A stretch of DNA of 64,000 nt from Rubrobacter xylanophilus DSM 9941 (GCF_000014185.1 NC_008148.1:558001-622000); one strand, 5' to 3'. Positions 1-9,138 are shown, counted from the stretch's first letter. The notes: a model not told the origin generated them from the sequence alone. Numbers and translations are program-made.

Positions 1-756
1 GACGTGGACCACTTCGGGGGCAACGGCGCCCTGCGGGGGGCCGCCCGGGAGGCCGTGCTCTGCGCGCACGCCGCCGATGCCCCCTGGGTGGAGGACCGGG
101 AGCGCATACTGCGGGAGCGCTACGGCTGGTATGCCGGAGAGGGGGTGGACTATCCCCCGGACGTAAGGGAGTGGCTGCGGGAGAGCCTGGGGCCGGACGT
201 TCCCCTGGACCTCCACCTCTCCGGCGGCGAGGTCTTCCGCCTGGGGCCGGGGCTCCTCGTGGAGGTCTTGCACCTTCCGGGCCACTCCCCCGGGCACGTG
301 GGTCTCTGGGAGCCCTCTTCGCGGAGCGCGATCATCACCGACGCGGCGCTGGGAGGGGGACTCCTCGACATGGAGGGCAACGTCATCAGCCCGCCCCCCT
401 ACTTCGACGCTCGCGCCTACGAGGAGAGCGTGCGGCGCCTGCAGGGGCTCTCGCCGCGGCTGCTCCTCACCGCCCACTACCCGGTGATGGAGGGGGAGGA
501 GGCCGCGCGCTTTCTCGAGGAGAGCCTGGAGTTCGTGCGGCGGGCCCGCCGGGTGGTGGCGGAGGCGCTGGAGGAGCGGGGGGAGCTGGACCTCCGCAAC
601 CTTCTGGAGCTCGCCGGTCCCAGGCTCGGGCCCTTCACCGCGATGGAGAACGAGCTCGCCGGGACCCTCAGGGCGCACCTCCGGGAGCTCGTCGCGGCGG
701 GCAGGGCCCGGGAGGCGCCCGGAGGCGGGGGCACCGTGTGGAGGTCTTTGGGGTGA
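1..756 (+). CDS. MBL-fold metallo-hydrolase, 5' end outside window
   Basis: The reading frame is open from base 1 and starts inside the metal-binding motif (DVDHFGGN), so about 60 N-terminal residues including the first histidine lie upstream. The remaining 251 residues keep the second metal motif PGHSPGH, the DAAL aspartate and the TAHYP histidine of the metallo-beta-lactamase fold. It is closely similar over its whole length to the complete protein at 17052-17945, which reads HADLDHCGGN at the same motif. Both sit beside sugar-acid catabolic genes, so I infer a lactonase or related ester hydrolase. The substrate cannot be read from sequence. Confidence 0.85.
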   Translation, partial: DVDHFGGNGALRGAAREAVLCAHAADAPWVEDRERILRERYGWYAGEGVDYPPDVREWLRESLGPDVPLDLHLSGGEVFRLGPGLLVEVLHLPGHSPGHVGLWEPSSRSAIITDAALGGGLLDMEGNVISPPPYFDARAYEESVRRLQGLSPRLLLTAHYPVMEGEEAARFLEESLEFVRRARRVVAEALEERGELDLRNLLELAGPRLGPFTAMENELAGTLRAHLRELVAAGRAREAPGGGGTVWRSLG

Positions 757-829
757 GAGAGCCGGGGAGAAGAAAAGCTCCCCGGGGGTAGGACGAATCT
801 CTTCGGGATACGGGGAAAGGAGAGGGAAA

Positions 830-1675
830 GTGGCGCAGCGGCTCGAGCTCGGGATGATCAGCTCCGCCTGGTTCGACACCAGCGTCGGGCTGGAGGAGGG
901 GATACGCCGGGCCAGGGAGATAGGCTTCGACTCCTACGACATCTTCGAGGACCCGCTCGACATCGACGACGCGACCCGCCGGCTCATCAAGCAGACCTGC
1001 CGGGAGGTGGGCCTGCCCATACGCTCGGTGGTCTGCGTCAACTTCGGGCTCGTGGACTTCAACCCCTCCGTGGAGCGCTTCGCGATGGACCGGGCCAGGG
1101 CGTACATAGACCAGGGGGCCTACTTCGGCGCGCGCAACCTCTTGCTCGTGATCGGCGAGTACTACTGGGACGGCGAGGTGTTCCCCTACGAGGCGATCTG
1201 GGGCTTCGCCGTCGACCGGGTGCGCCGGCTCGGGGACTACGCGGCGGAGAAGGGGCTCGAGATCGTCATCGAGCTCGAGCCGTTCAGCCAGGCCCTGGTC
1301 AGAGACGTGGACGAGCTCGCCCGGTTCATAAGGGAGGTGGGCCACCCGGCTGTGAAGGCCAACGCCGACATCTCGCACCTGCACCTCTCCGGCGCGTCCT
1401 TCGAGGACGTAGGGAAGCTCCGGGGGATCATCGGCCACATCCACCTCTCCGACTGCGACGGCAAGAAGCACGGGGATCTCCCCGCGGGCAGGGGGGTCAC
1501 CCCCATCAAGGACTACCTGAAGGCGATCATCGACACGGGCTACTCGGGCACGGTCTCCATAGAGCTCGAGTACTCGCCGGACCCGGACAGGATCGTGGAG
1601 TGGGTCGAGGAGGCCTACCGGGAGACCTCCAGGATCATGTCCGAGCTCGGCGTGCGCGAAGAGGCCAGGGCCTGA
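830..1675 (+). CDS. Sugar phosphate isomerase/epimerase family TIM-barrel protein
   Basis: A 281-residue protein of the xylose-isomerase-like TIM-barrel superfamily (AP endonuclease 2 / sugar phosphate isomerase clan). Visible metal-site elements are VIELEPF near residue 145, NADISHLHLSG near 180, HIHLSDCDGKKHGDLPAGRG near 205 and SIELEY near 245. It uses a GTG start with an AAGGAG-like ribosome site 7-8 bases upstream. It begins a chain of closely spaced plus-strand genes running to 9138. The family isomerises or epimerises free or phosphorylated sugars, and some members process keto-inositols. The substrate is not determinable here. Confidence 0.85.
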   Translation: MAQRLELGMISSAWFDTSVGLEEGIRRAREIGFDSYDIFEDPLDIDDATRRLIKQTCREVGLPIRSVVCVNFGLVDFNPSVERFAMDRARAYIDQGAYFGARNLLLVIGEYYWDGEVFPYEAIWGFAVDRVRRLGDYAAEKGLEIVIELEPFSQALVRDVDELARFIREVGHPAVKANADISHLHLSGASFEDVGKLRGIIGHIHLSDCDGKKHGDLPAGRGVTPIKDYLKAIIDTGYSGTVSIELEYSPDPDRIVEWVEEAYRETSRIMSELGVREEARA

Positions 1676-1687
1676 GGGGGTGCGAGG

Positions 1688-2794
1688 GTGGCGGGCATAG
1701 ACCTCGACCTCAAGCACCTGCCGGAGCTGGGGAGCAAGACCGACTACCGGATCGGGGCCATCGGCGCCGGGTTCATCATGCGCGACGTGCAGCTCGCCGC
1801 CTACGACGAGGCCGGCTTCGACGTGGTGGCGATCGCCTCGCGCACGCCGGAGCACGCCCGCTCCTGCGCGGAGCGCTGGGGGATCGGCCGGGTCTACGAG
1901 ACCTGGCGGGAGCTGCTGGACGACCCGGAGGTCGAGATCCTCGACATCGCCTACCCGCCGGACCGGCAGCTGGGCATCGTGCGCGAGGCGGTGGAGCACG
2001 CGGACCACATAAAGGGGATACTCGCCCAGAAACCGCTGGCCACCACCCTGGAGGACGCCGCCGAGATCGTCCGCCTCTGCGAGGAGGCCGGCGTCGTCCT
2101 CGGGGTGAACCAGAACATGCGCTACGATCAGTCCATGCGGGCCCTGAAGACCCTGCTCGACCGGGGCTACCTGGGCGAGCCCGTCGTCGCCCAGATCGTC
2201 ATGCACGCCCGCCCGCACTGGCAGGACTTCCTCCGGGGGCTGGACCGGCTGGCGATGCTCAACATGAGCATCCACCACCTGGACATCTTCCGCTTCCTCT
2301 TCGGCGACCCGGAGCGCATCCTGGCGAGCGTCCGGGAGGACCCGAGCATAGGGTTCGAGCACGCCGACGGGATGGCCTTCTACATCCTGGAGTACGCGGG
2401 CGGCCTGCGCGCCGTCTCCATCGACAACTGCTTCACCTGGACCGACCACGGCATAGAGTGGCGGGTCGAGGGCACGGAGGGCGTGGCCAGGGGCACCATC
2501 GGCTGGCCCGACTACCCGGAGGGTAGCCCCAGCACCGTGGACTTCACCACCAAGCGGCAGCCCGGCTACTGGTTCCTGCCCCGGTGGGAGGAGCGCTGGT
2601 TCCCCCAGGCGTTTATAGGGACGATGGGCCAGCTCATGCGGGCCCTCGAGGAGGGCTCGGAGCCGGAGATCTCCGGCCGCGACAACCTGAGGACCATGGC
2701 CCTGGTGGAGGCCGCCTACCGGTCGGTCGCCGAGGGGAGGGCGGTGAGGCTCGACGAGGTCGGCACGAAGGAGGCTACGGGTGGCAGCGCTTGA
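1688..2794 (+). CDS. Gfo/Idh/MocA family oxidoreductase
   Basis: A 368-residue NAD(P)-dependent sugar or polyol dehydrogenase. The N-terminal Rossmann fold shows GAIGAGFIMRDVQ near residue 25, then the family motif AQKPLATT near 118 with the EKP-like lysine. The C-terminal substrate domain contains NMSIHHLDIFRFLFG, which carries the H-x-x-D catalytic pair. It has a GTG start 12 bases after the upstream stop and overlaps the following SDR by 14 bases. Together with the isomerase before it and the SDR after it, it probably oxidises an intermediate of the same sugar or cyclitol pathway. Confidence 0.88.
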   Translation: MAGIDLDLKHLPELGSKTDYRIGAIGAGFIMRDVQLAAYDEAGFDVVAIASRTPEHARSCAERWGIGRVYETWRELLDDPEVEILDIAYPPDRQLGIVREAVEHADHIKGILAQKPLATTLEDAAEIVRLCEEAGVVLGVNQNMRYDQSMRALKTLLDRGYLGEPVVAQIVMHARPHWQDFLRGLDRLAMLNMSIHHLDIFRFLFGDPERILASVREDPSIGFEHADGMAFYILEYAGGLRAVSIDNCFTWTDHGIEWRVEGTEGVARGTIGWPDYPEGSPSTVDFTTKRQPGYWFLPRWEERWFPQAFIGTMGQLMRALEEGSEPEISGRDNLRTMALVEAAYRSVAEGRAVRLDEVGTKEATGGSA

Positions 2795-3533
2795 CGGAAA
2801 GGTCGCGGTGGTAACCGGCGGGGGCGGCGGGCTCGGCGAGGGCATCTGTGCCGGGCTCGCCGCCGCCGGGGCCGCCGTGGCCGCGGTGGACGTGGACCTG
2901 GAGAAGGCGCGGCGGGTGGAGCGGCTCGTCGCCGGCAGGGGCGGGCGCTGCGTGGCCGTCGAGGCCGACGTCTCCAGCCGCCGCTCCGTGGAGCGCATGG
3001 CGGAGCGGGTCGCCGGCGAGCTGGGGGGCATAGACATCCTGGTCAACAACGCCGCCATCTACCCTCTGCGTCCCTGGACCGAGATAGACGAGGAGGAGTG
3101 GGACCGGGTGCTCGCGGTCAACATCAAGGGGTACTTCCTGTGCGCCCGGGCCGCCTACCCGTACATGAGGGAGCGGGGGGGAGGGAGGATCATCAACGTC
3201 GCCTCCATAACCTTCTTCATCGGCTGGGCGGGCTTTCTGGACTACGTCTCCTCCAAGGGGGCGGTTGTGGGCTTCACCCGCACGCTGGCCCGGGAGGTGG
3301 GTCCCGAGGGGATCACGGTGAACGCCGTCTCCCCCGGGGCCTTCCCCACCGACGCCGAGCGGGTTCACCCCGACCAGGAGGCCCTCAACCGCCGGATCCT
3401 CGACGCCCAGTGCATAAAGCGCCGGGGGAAGCCGGAGGACGTGGGCAACCTGGTGACGTTTCTGGCCAGCGAGGAGGCCTCCTTCATCACCGGGCAGACC
3501 ATAGAGATCGACGGCGGATGGGCGATGCACTGA
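2781..3533 (+). CDS. SDR family NAD(P)-dependent oxidoreductase
   Basis: A 250-residue classical short-chain dehydrogenase. It has the nucleotide motif TGGGGGLGEGI near residue 12, NNAA near 90, the catalytic serine in the VASITFF segment, YVSSKGA (Tyr-x-x-x-Lys) near 155, and the C-terminal IDGGW. The gene overlaps the preceding dehydrogenase and its stop codon TGA shares one base with the next start codon, so it is firmly inside the operon. The likely role is oxidation of a sugar or sugar-acid hydroxyl; the substrate is unknown. Confidence 0.9.
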   Translation: MAALDGKVAVVTGGGGGLGEGICAGLAAAGAAVAAVDVDLEKARRVERLVAGRGGRCVAVEADVSSRRSVERMAERVAGELGGIDILVNNAAIYPLRPWTEIDEEEWDRVLAVNIKGYFLCARAAYPYMRERGGGRIINVASITFFIGWAGFLDYVSSKGAVVGFTRTLAREVGPEGITVNAVSPGAFPTDAERVHPDQEALNRRILDAQCIKRRGKPEDVGNLVTFLASEEASFITGQTIEIDGGWAMH

Positions 3534-4660
3534 TGGTGCGGCTCTGGGGCGGGGAGTACGGCCGGCGGGAGCTGCTGCGCCGCGTCGGGCGCCTCGAGCA
3601 GGTGGCGGGCGTGCGCCTGGTTACCCTGGGGGACGGGGCGGGGCGCGGGGTGCGGGCGCTGGAGTTCCGCACCGGCAGCGGGCTCTCCTTCGACGTGCTG
3701 GTGGACCGCGCCTTCGACATCGGGCGCTGCGAGTTCGGGGGGCGCTCCCTGTGCTGGCTCTCCGGGGTGGGGACGAGCGGCCCCTGGTTCTACGAGCCGG
3801 AGGGGCTGGGGTTCTTCCGCACCTTCGGGGGCGGCATGCTCACCACCTGCGGCCTGGATCACACCCTGTTCATGGCCGAGGACACCGCCGAGCAGTACCA
3901 CTACCCGCCGAAGCGCACCGAGCGGTACGGCCTGCACGGTCGGGTCTCCAACCTCCCGGCCCGGCTGGTCGGCTACGGCGAGAGGTGGGAGGGGGAGGGT
4001 TGCGTGCTCTGGGCCGAGGGGGAGGTCCTGCAGGCGGCGGTGTTCGGGGAGCGGCTGTTGCTGCGGCGGCGCGTCGAGGCCCGGGTGGGCGAGTCGCGGA
4101 TCACCGTCCGCGACGAGGTGGAGAACGCGGGCTTCGATCCCACCCCGCACATGTACCTCTATCACGTGAACGTGGGGTTCCCCGTGGTGGACGAGGGGGC
4201 CGAGCTGCTCGCCCCCGCGGTCTCCGTAACCCCGCGGGGGGACTACCCGGCGGAGGGGTACGGCCGTTTCCACGCGCCGGAGGAGGGCTACGTGGAGCGG
4301 GTCTTCGAGCACGAGCTCGCCGCCGAGGAGGGCGGGACGGTGCCGGTGGCGGTGGTCAACCGGAGGCTGGGGCTCGGCGTCTACCAGCTCTACGACCGCA
4401 ACCAGTTCCCCCACCACTTCGTGTGGAGGATGCTCGGAGAGGGGACGTACGTGGTGGGGATCGAGCCGAGCACGAACCGCACCGCCGGGCGCCTCGACGC
4501 CCGGCGGCGGGGGGAGCTGATCCGGCTGCGGGCAGGGGAGAGGCGCGCCTACGGGATGGAGCTGGGCGTCCTGGAGGGGGAGTCGGAGATAGAGAGGTTC
4601 GCCCGGCGGGTGGCGTCTTCGAAGGCCCGGCGGGCGCGGAGAGAGGGAGAGGCACGATGA
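3533..4660 (+). CDS. DUF4432 / aldose 1-epimerase-like protein
   Basis: A 375-residue protein with the galactose-mutarotase-like fold of the DUF4432 family. Recognisable stretches are LVDRAFDIG near 60, GGGMLTTCGLDHTLF near 100, YGLHGRVSNLPA near 130, MYLYHVNVGFP near 205 and VGIEPSTNRTAG near 325. The start is placed at ATG 3533 because it directly overlaps the SDR stop codon and the family N-terminus begins here; the frame is open further upstream but that part is inside the SDR. Such proteins bind free sugars and may interconvert anomers or epimers. It ends in an ATGA overlap with the amidohydrolase. Confidence 0.85.
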   Translation: MVRLWGGEYGRRELLRRVGRLEQVAGVRLVTLGDGAGRGVRALEFRTGSGLSFDVLVDRAFDIGRCEFGGRSLCWLSGVGTSGPWFYEPEGLGFFRTFGGGMLTTCGLDHTLFMAEDTAEQYHYPPKRTERYGLHGRVSNLPARLVGYGERWEGEGCVLWAEGEVLQAAVFGERLLLRRRVEARVGESRITVRDEVENAGFDPTPHMYLYHVNVGFPVVDEGAELLAPAVSVTPRGDYPAEGYGRFHAPEEGYVERVFEHELAAEEGGTVPVAVVNRRLGLGVYQLYDRNQFPHHFVWRMLGEGTYVVGIEPSTNRTAGRLDARRRGELIRLRAGERRAYGMELGVLEGESEIERFARRVASSKARRARREGEAR

Positions 4661-5793
4661 GGGGTACGGCGGCGGAGCCCGCGGGGCGCAGGGAGAGGCT
4701 GGAGGACATCCTGATCGTGGACTGCGACGTGCACGTCCACGAGTCCCCCGGCGAGCTCGCGCCCTACTGCGAGATGCCCTGGCGCAGGGCGCTGGAGAAC
4801 ATCGCGGACGTCGAGGAGTACTACCTGGACATCCCCGGCTTCTCCCCCGGCATGACCTGGTACGAGGCCCGCTTCCCCAGCGGGCATGAGGGGCGGCGGA
4901 TGGTGCACGACGCGCGGCAGATGCGCGAGGAGCTGGACGCCATCCACGTAGACATAGGCATCCTCTTCCCGGACCACCTGCTGAAGATCGCGCTCATCAC
5001 CCAGGACGAGTACGCCGCCGCGCTGGCCAGGGCGTACAACCGCTGGCTCCTGGAGAAGTGGTGCTCGCCGGAGAGGAAGCTCCTGGGCTGCATCCTGGCC
5101 TGCCCCCAGGACCCGGAGGACGCCGCCAGGGAGATCCGGCGCTACGCGAGGGAGCCCGGGATGGTGGGGGTGTACCTCCCGTGCGCCGGGCTCGACCCGC
5201 TGTGGGGCAACCGCCGCTACGACCCCATCTACGAGGCGGCGCAGGAGGCGGATCTCCCGGTCCTCCTGCACAGCGTCACCGTCGTGCACCCGGTCTTCCC
5301 GTTCAACCTGCACGGCTTCGAGACCGAGTTCGGGCGGCACATCTGCGGGCACACCTTCGCCATCATGGCCAACCTGGTGCACATGATCTCCACCGGGGTC
5401 CCGGAGCGCTACCCGCGGCTGCGGATCGCCGTAACGGAGGCCGGGGTCTCCTGGGTCCCCTTCCTGATGAACCGGATGGACAAGGAGTACCTGGAGCGCC
5501 GGCGGGAGATACCCCTGGTGAAGCAGCGCCCCAGCCGCTACCTCAAGCGGATGTACTTCGCCACCCAGCCCGTCGAGGAGCCGGAGGATCTGGGGGACCT
5601 GGTGAGGCTCGTGGAGCTCTACGACGGCGAGGACAGGACCATCTTCGCCTCCGACTGGCCCCACCACGACTTCGACCACCCCATGAAGGTCCACCAGGCC
5701 CCGTTCTCGAACGAGGCGCGGCGCAAGATCTTCGGGGAGAACGCGCTCGGGCTCTTCAGGATCGACGCGCAGGGCCGGAGGCTGAACCTCTGA
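4657..5793 (+). CDS. Amidohydrolase family protein (ACMSD/TIM-barrel type)
   Basis: A 378-residue metal-dependent hydrolase or decarboxylase of the amidohydrolase_2 family. It shows DCDVHVHES (H-x-H metal pair) near residue 20, VLLHSVTV near 200, the HICGHTFA histidines near 230 and FASDWPHHDFDHP near 335, with the metal-binding aspartate. The ATG start overlaps the DUF4432 stop as ATGA, and its own stop overlaps the next ATG. Relatives cleave C-C bonds or hydrolyse lactone and amide rings. Its tight coupling to a Rieske ferredoxin suggests a ring-cleavage or oxidative step, which is an inference. Confidence 0.85.
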   Translation: MRGTAAEPAGRRERLEDILIVDCDVHVHESPGELAPYCEMPWRRALENIADVEEYYLDIPGFSPGMTWYEARFPSGHEGRRMVHDARQMREELDAIHVDIGILFPDHLLKIALITQDEYAAALARAYNRWLLEKWCSPERKLLGCILACPQDPEDAAREIRRYAREPGMVGVYLPCAGLDPLWGNRRYDPIYEAAQEADLPVLLHSVTVVHPVFPFNLHGFETEFGRHICGHTFAIMANLVHMISTGVPERYPRLRIAVTEAGVSWVPFLMNRMDKEYLERRREIPLVKQRPSRYLKRMYFATQPVEEPEDLGDLVRLVELYDGEDRTIFASDWPHHDFDHPMKVHQAPFSNEARRKIFGENALGLFRIDAQGRRLNL

Positions 5794-6164
5794 TGGCCGG
5801 GGAGAGGCGCAAGCACCCGGTCGGCAGGCTCTCCGAGTTCCCCCCGGGGACCCACCGGGTGGTCAGGGTGGGGCGGCGGGAGGTGGGGATCTTCAACATC
5901 CGCGGCACCCTCTACGGGCTGCCCAACCTCTGCCCGCACCAGACCGGCCCCCTCTGCGAGGGGAAGACGACCACCGGGACCCTCATCGCCCGCAGGGAGA
6001 ACGGCTGGAGGCTGGAGTGGGCCTACGAGGGGGAGATCGTGGCCTGCCCCTGGCACGGTCTGGAGTACCACATCCCCACGGGGAGGTGCCTCGCCTTCCC
6101 CGAGATAACCCTCCGCTGCTACGAGGTGGTGGTCGAGGACGGAGAGGTGAAGGTGATCCTGTAG
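5793..6164 (+). CDS. Rieske [2Fe-2S] ferredoxin-like protein
   Basis: A 123-residue soluble Rieske protein. The cluster ligands are visible as C47-P-H49 (NLCPHQTG) and C85-P-W-H88 (ACPWHGLEYH), the usual C-x-H and C-x-x-H boxes, followed by the TGRC turn. There is no transmembrane anchor and no catalytic oxygenase domain, so it is a ferredoxin-type electron carrier rather than a terminal oxygenase. Its ATG overlaps the amidohydrolase stop codon. No oxygenase or reductase partner is encoded nearby, so its electron partner is unknown. Confidence 0.9.
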   Translation: MAGERRKHPVGRLSEFPPGTHRVVRVGRREVGIFNIRGTLYGLPNLCPHQTGPLCEGKTTTGTLIARRENGWRLEWAYEGEIVACPWHGLEYHIPTGRCLAFPEITLRCYEVVVEDGEVKVIL

Positions 6165-6167
6165 GGG

Positions 6168-6404
6168 GTGAAGGAGCCCGGCGCACAGCTCGACGGGAGG
6201 CTCGCCGTGGCGGAGGTGGCCGGGGCGTATCTGGTGGTCCGGGAGGCCGACCCGGCGGACTGGCTGGTGCGCTTCGAGAAGTCGCCCGGGTTCCCGGCCC
6301 GCGAGTGGGCCGAGAACATGGCGAGCATCTACAACCGCCGCCTAGAGCTGGGAGGGGGACCCCCCACGCCTCCCGGCACGAGGCCCCCGGGCTACCACCC
6401 CTGA
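6168..6404 (+). CDS. Small hypothetical protein, 78 residues
   Basis: This short gene starts with GTG three bases after the Rieske stop codon, so it should be translated from the same message. It has a compact hydrophobic N-terminal half (AVAEVAGAYLVV), then a motif-like stretch FPAREWAENMASIYNRRL, and a proline-rich end. I recognise no domain, and no signal peptide or membrane segment is present. Its position after the Rieske protein suggests an accessory role for the amidohydrolase/Rieske pair. It is probably real because of the tight spacing and GC-rich third codon positions. Confidence 0.6.
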   Translation: MKEPGAQLDGRLAVAEVAGAYLVVREADPADWLVRFEKSPGFPAREWAENMASIYNRRLELGGGPPTPPGTRPPGYHP

Positions 6405-6450
6405 TCCTGCGGTAGACTTCTCCCGCAAGAGCCGATGAGGGAGGGGCAGC

Positions 6451-9138
6451 GTGCGCGAGCGGGCGGCGGACTTCGAAGAGGTGGGACGGCTCCCCGGGCC
6501 GCGGGACAACGTGGCCATAGCCACCCGGCGGCTGGAGGCGGGGACGCGCGTCCGGTGCGGGGGCTCGTCCTTCTCCCTCTCCCACGCGGTGCTCGAGGGA
6601 CACCGCTTCGCCGTCTCCCGGATAGGCGAGGGCGAGGCCCTGCTCTCGTGGGGGCTGCCCTTCGGGTGGGCGCTGCGGGAGATACGCCCCGGCGAGTACG
6701 TGTGCAACGCGAGGATCCTGCGGGTCCTGCGCGAGCGGCGGGTGGACCTCGACCTCCCCGGGGAGCCGAACTTCCGGGACGACCCCCTGAGGCCCTACGT
6801 GCTGGACGAGCGGAACTTCGGGCCCGGGGAGCAGGTCCCGCGCCATGAGCGTCCGGGCACCTTCATGGGCTACGGGCGCGGCGCGGCGCGCGGCGCGGGG
6901 ACCAGGAACCACATCGTGGTGCTCGGCCTCACCTCGCGCACCGGCCCCTACGCCAGGGCCCTGGAGCGCAGGCTGGCCGGGCTCGCCGCCGGCGTTCCCG
7001 GCCTGGACGGCATCGTGGCCGTCGCCCACACCGAGGGCGGGGAGGACCGGCCGCCCAACAACCTCGGCCTCCTGCTGCGCACCCTGGCCGGCTTCATGGT
7101 CCACCCCAACGCTGGCGCGGTGCTCGCCGTGGACGACGGGCGGGGGGCGCTCACGGGGGGCGCCCTGCGCCGCTACATGAAGGAGCGCGGCTACCCCCTC
7201 CGGGAGGTGCCGCACCGCTTCATGACGCTGCGGGGGAGCTTCGCCGGGGAGCTGCGGCGGGGGGAGCGCGCGGTCCGGGGCTGGCTCGGGGAGGCAGGCT
7301 CCGCCCGGAGGAGCCCCCAGCCCCTCTCCCGCCTGCGGCTGGCGCTGCAGTGCGGGGGATCGGACGCCTTCTCCGGGGTCTCGGCCAACCCGCTGGTGGC
7401 GTGGGTGGCCCGGGAGCTCCTCCGGCACGGCGGCTCGGCCAACCTCGCCGAGACGGACGAGCTCATCGGGGCCGAGCGCTACGTGCTCGAGAACGTGCGG
7501 GATCTGGCCACCGCCCGCCGGTTCCTGCAGACCGTCGAGCGCTTCAGGGAGCTCGTCGGGCGGCACGGGCACACCGCCGAGGGCAACCCCTCCGGCGGCA
7601 ACAACTACCGCGGGCTGTACAACATCGCCATAAAGTCCATCGGGGCGGCGCGCAAAAAGGACCCCGGGGTGCGGCTGGACTACGTCATCCCGTACGCCGG
7701 GAGGATGGACGCGCCCGGCTACTACTTCATGGACAGCCCCGGCAACGACCTGGAGAGCGTGGCCGGGCAGGTCGCCTCGGGGGCGAACGTGATCTTCTTT
7801 ACCACCGGCAACGGCTCCATCACGAACTTCCCCTTCGTCCCCACCATCAAGGTGGTCTCCACCACCGGGCGCTACAGGCTGCTCGCCGACGAGATGGACG
7901 TGAACGCCGGGGCCTACCTGGACGGCACCCCGATGGAGGAGCTGGGGCGCGACGCCTTCGACCTCGCCGTCCGGGTGGCCTCCGGGGAGAGGACGGCCGG
8001 GGAGAGGGCCGGGCACTCCCAGGTCTCCATCTGGCGCAACTGGCGGCAGACGTCCCGGCCTTCCCCCGCCGCCCTCCGGGAGCCCCCGGAGCCGGACGGC
8101 CGGCCGCTGCCGCTGGGGGAGCGGGAGGAGGCGGGCGGCTTCTCCTTCGAGGGGGTCAGGAAGGGGGAGGGGTACGCCGCCGACCGCGTGGGGCTCATAA
8201 TGCCCACCAGTCTGTGCGCCGGGCAGATAGCCCTCATCATCGCCGGGCGCCTGAACGGTCTGGGGGTGGGGGAGGGGAAACTCTCCCGCTTCGTCGCCCT
8301 GCCGCACACCGAGGGCTGCGGGGTCTCGGGGGGGCACTCGGAGAGGCTGTACGCCCGCACCGTGCTGGGCTACCTCTCCCATCCCTCCGTGGGGGCGGCG
8401 CTGCTCCTGGAGCACGGCTGCGAGAAGACCCACAACGACTACTTCCGGGCCCGCCTCGCCGAGCGCGGGCTGGACCCGGGGGACTTCGGCTGGGCGAGCA
8501 TCCAGCTCGACGGCGGCATCGAGCGGGTTGTGCGCCGCGTGGAGGGGTGGTTCGGGGAGGCGCTTGAGGGGATGGGGGAGATGGAGCGCGAGCCGGCGGG
8601 CCCGGAGCACCTCAGGGTCGGGCTGCACGCCGAGGGCCCTCTCCCGGAGGGGACCGCGGGGGCGCTCGCGCAGCTCGCGCTGCGGGTGGCCGCGTCCGGG
8701 GGGACGGTGGTGATCCCCGAGCGCTCGCCCGCTCTGGAGGGGCTGCGCGGGAGGGTGCCGCTCCGGGCGACGCTCGCCTACGGGCAGAGGCCCGCCGCGC
8801 CGGGGCTCCACGTCATGGAGGCCCCGACCGGCGACTGGATGGAGATCGCCACCGGGCTCGGCGCGGCCGGGGTGGAGGTCATGCTCGCCCACGTGGCGGG
8901 GCGGCCGCTGCGGGCCCACCGGCTCGTGCCGCTCCTGCAGGCCTCCTCGGACGCGGAGACCCTGTACCGTTGCGGGGAGGATCTGGACGTGGCGCTGCGG
9001 GGAGAGCCCTCCGGGTGGCGGGCGGCGCTCGAGAGGGCGGTGCTGGAGGCGGCCTCCGGGCGCCGCTTCCCCCGGCTCGCCCGGCAGGGCTACGCCGGCT
9101 TCCAGCTCGCCCGCGGGCCGCTCGGCGTCTCCATGTAG
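6451..9138 (+). CDS. UxaA-family (altronate dehydratase-like) hydrolase with duplicated catalytic domain
   Basis: At 895 residues this is far longer than a standard altronate/galactarate dehydratase (about 500). The order is: SAF domain (about 15-130); a first UxaA domain (about 145-290) with AHTEGG and FMVHPNAGAVL; the UxaA C-terminal domain (about 305-535) with CGGSDAFSGVSANP, EGNPSGGNNYRG and FMDSPGNDL; then a second UxaA-like N-terminal domain (about 570-700) with PHTEGCGVSGG, YLSHPSVGAALLLEHGCEKTH; and a tail to 895. The first copy lacks the cysteines kept in the second. It starts with GTG. Predicted to dehydrate a sugar acid. Confidence 0.85.
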   Translation: MRERAADFEEVGRLPGPRDNVAIATRRLEAGTRVRCGGSSFSLSHAVLEGHRFAVSRIGEGEALLSWGLPFGWALREIRPGEYVCNARILRVLRERRVDLDLPGEPNFRDDPLRPYVLDERNFGPGEQVPRHERPGTFMGYGRGAARGAGTRNHIVVLGLTSRTGPYARALERRLAGLAAGVPGLDGIVAVAHTEGGEDRPPNNLGLLLRTLAGFMVHPNAGAVLAVDDGRGALTGGALRRYMKERGYPLREVPHRFMTLRGSFAGELRRGERAVRGWLGEAGSARRSPQPLSRLRLALQCGGSDAFSGVSANPLVAWVARELLRHGGSANLAETDELIGAERYVLENVRDLATARRFLQTVERFRELVGRHGHTAEGNPSGGNNYRGLYNIAIKSIGAARKKDPGVRLDYVIPYAGRMDAPGYYFMDSPGNDLESVAGQVASGANVIFFTTGNGSITNFPFVPTIKVVSTTGRYRLLADEMDVNAGAYLDGTPMEELGRDAFDLAVRVASGERTAGERAGHSQVSIWRNWRQTSRPSPAALREPPEPDGRPLPLGEREEAGGFSFEGVRKGEGYAADRVGLIMPTSLCAGQIALIIAGRLNGLGVGEGKLSRFVALPHTEGCGVSGGHSERLYARTVLGYLSHPSVGAALLLEHGCEKTHNDYFRARLAERGLDPGDFGWASIQLDGGIERVVRRVEGWFGEALEGMGEMEREPAGPEHLRVGLHAEGPLPEGTAGALAQLALRVAASGGTVVIPERSPALEGLRGRVPLRATLAYGQRPAAPGLHVMEAPTGDWMEIATGLGAAGVEVMLAHVAGRPLRAHRLVPLLQASSDAETLYRCGEDLDVALRGEPSGWRAALERAVLEAASGRRFPRLARQGYAGFQLARGPLGVSM

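Noticed and set aside
668-3058. Very long antisense open frame opposite the first operon
   Set aside because: It mirrors the codons of the sense genes (isomerase, Gfo/Idh, SDR), all of which carry clear family motifs; the antisense translation is low-complexity.
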